8,214 nucleotides of DNA from NCBI GenBank assembly GCA_030831045.1, contig JAURMB010000074.1:1-8214 (forward strand), written 5' to 3'. Made by a program: the position numbers and the translations under genes. This document shows positions 7,401 to 8,214 of the stretch, in pieces. Origin of the DNA: Schleiferiaceae bacterium (GTDB lineage Bacteria; Bacteroidota; Bacteroidia; Flavobacteriales; Schleiferiaceae). Each line of letters begins with the position of its first letter. Position 1 is the stretch's first letter. Under the pieces are notes generated by a model. The model was not told where the DNA came from. It worked only from the letters and a program-made list of their open reading frames with translations, and did no database searches.

Positions 7401-8214
7401 CCTGGGGGTTGGTGGCAATCGAAAAAGCCCCAATCACCCCAGACCCCGACGAAAACCCAGTGCCGGTGTCGATGTCGACGCGGAGCAAGCCCATAGTGGA
7501 CCCATAACGGTGAAAATAAAACTCTAACGCCGCATTGTTAATGTTGTCGAGCTTGATGCAGGGAGTGGTGAACATGGTGAAGCTACCTGAAACGCCTTGC
7601 GACGCCTCCGTGAAGAGGTAGCGGCCCGATCCGGTAGTGTGGTCTACCGCTGGCCCTGTGAAGTTCGTTGGCGTCGGCCCCGTGCGCAGCGACCACGCGA
7701 AACCCGATGCGGTCGGAGCAGGAAGCACCTCATAGTTCTGACCCGCCGGAGGGTTTCCCGTCAAAAACGTGCCTCGGTGCGCGGTTCCTGAATATCCGTT
7801 TCCGGTGCCTGAAGCCCATCCGGGCCCTTCAAAGTCCTCCACGTAGGGAAAAATATTGGCGACATAGGGCAACGACGAAGTCGGGTTGGCTCCACAAAAC
7901 GCGGGGGGCGCATTATAGCGCACGAGCGAATAGTACGTTCCCGGGGTCGCCGGTGAGCGCGACCACAAATGGTTGCAGGAACAGTCCTTGGCCTGCACGA
8001 AGTACTCAATCGAGTCGCCCACCGAAGGCGTCGTCAGGTACCCCGTATAGTCGGCTGAATCGACGCAGGTCGCCGAGCCGAACTTGGTCATCACCGTGGT
8101 GACCCAAGGGCCGCCATTCACGCGGTGCACAAGTTTTACCGAATCTACTCCATCGTTGGCGTTGCCTGCATCTAGCACGCGCAGCTTGACCGTGTGCGTG
8201 GGCACGTAGCGAAC
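4456..8214 (-). CDS. C-terminal part of a giant secreted protein with four MAM-like jelly rolls and CARDB/Ig-like spacers
   Basis: The frame is open through the right edge (1252 codons plus stop). The GTG at 8205 is preceded by in-frame Val-Arg-Tyr and is probably an internal valine, so the true start is outside. Numbering from that valine: residues 1-95 are an Ig-like domain (YFVQAKDCSCN) of the type that often follows a secreted hydrolase domain. Four jelly-roll modules follow: 119-318, 441-629, 750-927 and 1052-1227. They open with motifs such as EDFEGPGW or CADFES and end in a D(D/Q)(I/V) strand: DDIQVYD, DDIYIG, DDVEVV and DQVCLE. Module 1 is most MAM-like (GPAVDHTTGSGRYLF). CARDB/Ig-like spacers lie at 322-432, 633-744 and 932-1040; the first two share PGDGxxxNDS near their ends (416-425 and 725-734). 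No catalytic residues are evident here. The protein is presumably secreted or cell-surface and may bind glycans or proteins. The last 22 residues (to YYSGCF) do not resemble a type IX sorting domain. Confidence 0.85.
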   Translation of the reverse strand, partial: VRYVPTHTVKLRVLDAGNANDGVDSVKLVHRVNGGPWVTTVMTKFGSATCVDSADYTGYLTTPSVGDSIEYFVQAKDCSCNHLWSRSPATPGTYYSLVRYNAPPAFCGANPTSSLPYVANIFPYVEDFEGPGWASGTGNGYSGTAHRGTFLTGNPPAGQNYEVLPAPTASGFAWSLRTGPTPTNFTGPAVDHTTGSGRYLFTEASQGVSGSFTMFTTPCIKLDNINNAALEFYFHRYGSTMGLLRVDIDTGTGFSSGSGVIGAFSIATNPQVSSTDSWSSAYVNLQPYLNKYIRLRFVGYKTGNSLDDYGDMAVDDIQVYDAPPVEIKAVKFVAPAQDKCSYGSQEVVKVQLNNRGATLSSTVQVGFSVKNLTTGAVTIRRDTVPVVWGSSRTATIEFVDRADLSAPSNHELRVWSEQPGDGMPYNDSLPPILYTYQAPITIPYRATFNGPSWVPTDGLPQNPGTFGTNDWTPNPLLNPTTGNYNYSFAVGKDLTPNPGTGPRWSRDRRGNYLYARGLSTIPTGAVSASLVSRCIDLSGAQNPIISFWTHLNGSNFSGLNVDVFNETTKQWVTLPSGSIYTNSQMLETDPWTYFACSLSSYAGSMIKLRIRIVATSGISESDFAIDDIYIGERPSNDVGIVAISSPGNSVAIGFGQPNISVTCRNFGSQNKTNVPITVQVIDGCNPSSILSYSQVLPSVLAGSTATLTFSNVTYSQGDMVIKAFTALPGDGLAFNDSTSKRVTGIVNVAVPTGTFSMDNCAMDEHGFWVPAGSLQIWEKGTSTKGNGAASGTQAWHTGLSQKAYGPTSEYLMLPPFKGLDTIAGAELRFKHRFAFLNGDAGTLEYLHQNTWKPVPLGLANAFTAPYGASLVTTLGPGPGWNTTTNNQYITSSFLLNFWRGQSDPLRMRFHFKVQSSAGSEWSIDDVEVVVPPQNTVSLLQARPTSYPVSTADSVGFEVNILNNGPMPVQNVRIKLDNLGAAPQYHTMTLATPLLPNQTTWVSLPPKFLLAPAGAYQPCFTVSRVNGRIDGVPIGDTVCTSVLSQASQTVSSANAYCADFESVAWSVESRSNGASAWQRATPSHGSVQSAYNGTKAYATAPTGTYGANAREFLYTPVFTIDTGTTYSLSFYHSMFAEPSVDGGMLEYSLDGATWHQLGSSQVAGSVNWFNSPSVVALDGLAGWSSSWSGYQKSEIRLKSPNATKIMLRFSFASSAYGADYGWIVDQVCLEAAPALGPKFVLNGQGPIYYSGCF

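Noticed and set aside
8203..8205. GTG as the start codon of the large surface protein
   Set aside because: The frame stays open upstream to the window edge with plausible residues (Val-Arg-Tyr). There is no signal peptide after it, and the Ig-like domain would be cut at its first strand.
1..8214. tRNA, rRNA, CRISPR, insertion sequence, phage or defence genes
   Set aside because: I saw no cloverleaf, no regularly spaced repeats with spacers, no transposase or integrase motifs, and no nuclease, reverse transcriptase or toxin-antitoxin signatures in any convincing coding frame.

Overview
The window most likely comes from a Bacteroidota chromosome, on the Flavobacteriales/Chitinophagales side, although it is GC-rich for that group. 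The evidence is the protein repertoire. There is an OmpA-family envelope protein with a beta-rich N-terminal half. There are very large secreted proteins built from MAM-like jelly rolls alternating with CARDB/Ig-like spacers. There is a membrane-anchored AraC-type regulator with seven transmembrane helices. Signal peptides end in A-Q, and useful Shine-Dalgarno sequences are nearly absent. This placement is inferred from protein families and not from a marker gene.

Layout from left to right. (1) Positions 1-210, minus strand: the first 70 codons of a secreted protein that runs off the left edge. It has a clear signal peptide and the start of a beta-sandwich repeat. It is easy to miss because a plus-strand open frame covers it. 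(2) Positions 211-404: non-coding, holding a hairpin at the end of the next gene and T-rich minus-strand sequence. (3) Positions 405-2741, minus strand: a 778-residue periplasmic/outer-membrane-associated OmpA-family protein with a SPOR-like segment, a small beta domain, the peptidoglycan-binding OmpA domain and, unusually, a long Pro-rich then Lys/Ala-rich tail after it. (4) Positions 2797-3264, plus strand, divergent from (3) across 55 bases: a small secreted protein that looks like a short outer-membrane beta-barrel. (5) Positions 3265-3408: an AT-rich intergenic region with three evenly spaced TATAC(G/A)TT boxes. (6) Positions 3409-4443, plus strand: a 7-TM AraC-type regulator with a shortened C-terminus. 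(7) Positions 4456-8214, minus strand: the C-terminal 1252 residues of a giant secreted multidomain protein whose start lies beyond the right edge. It converges on (6) with 12 bases between stop codons, and its terminator uses the regulator's last codons as its T-tract.

All five genes belong to the cell envelope or surface. The divergent OmpA-like protein and small barrel could share control. The membrane regulator could sense envelope state, but nothing in the sequence ties it to a target. I found no RNA gene, CRISPR array, insertion sequence, phage gene or recognisable defence system. The most useful observations are the hidden partial gene at the left edge, the post-OmpA tail, the truncated regulator with its box array, and the large surface protein with no recognisable type IX sorting domain.
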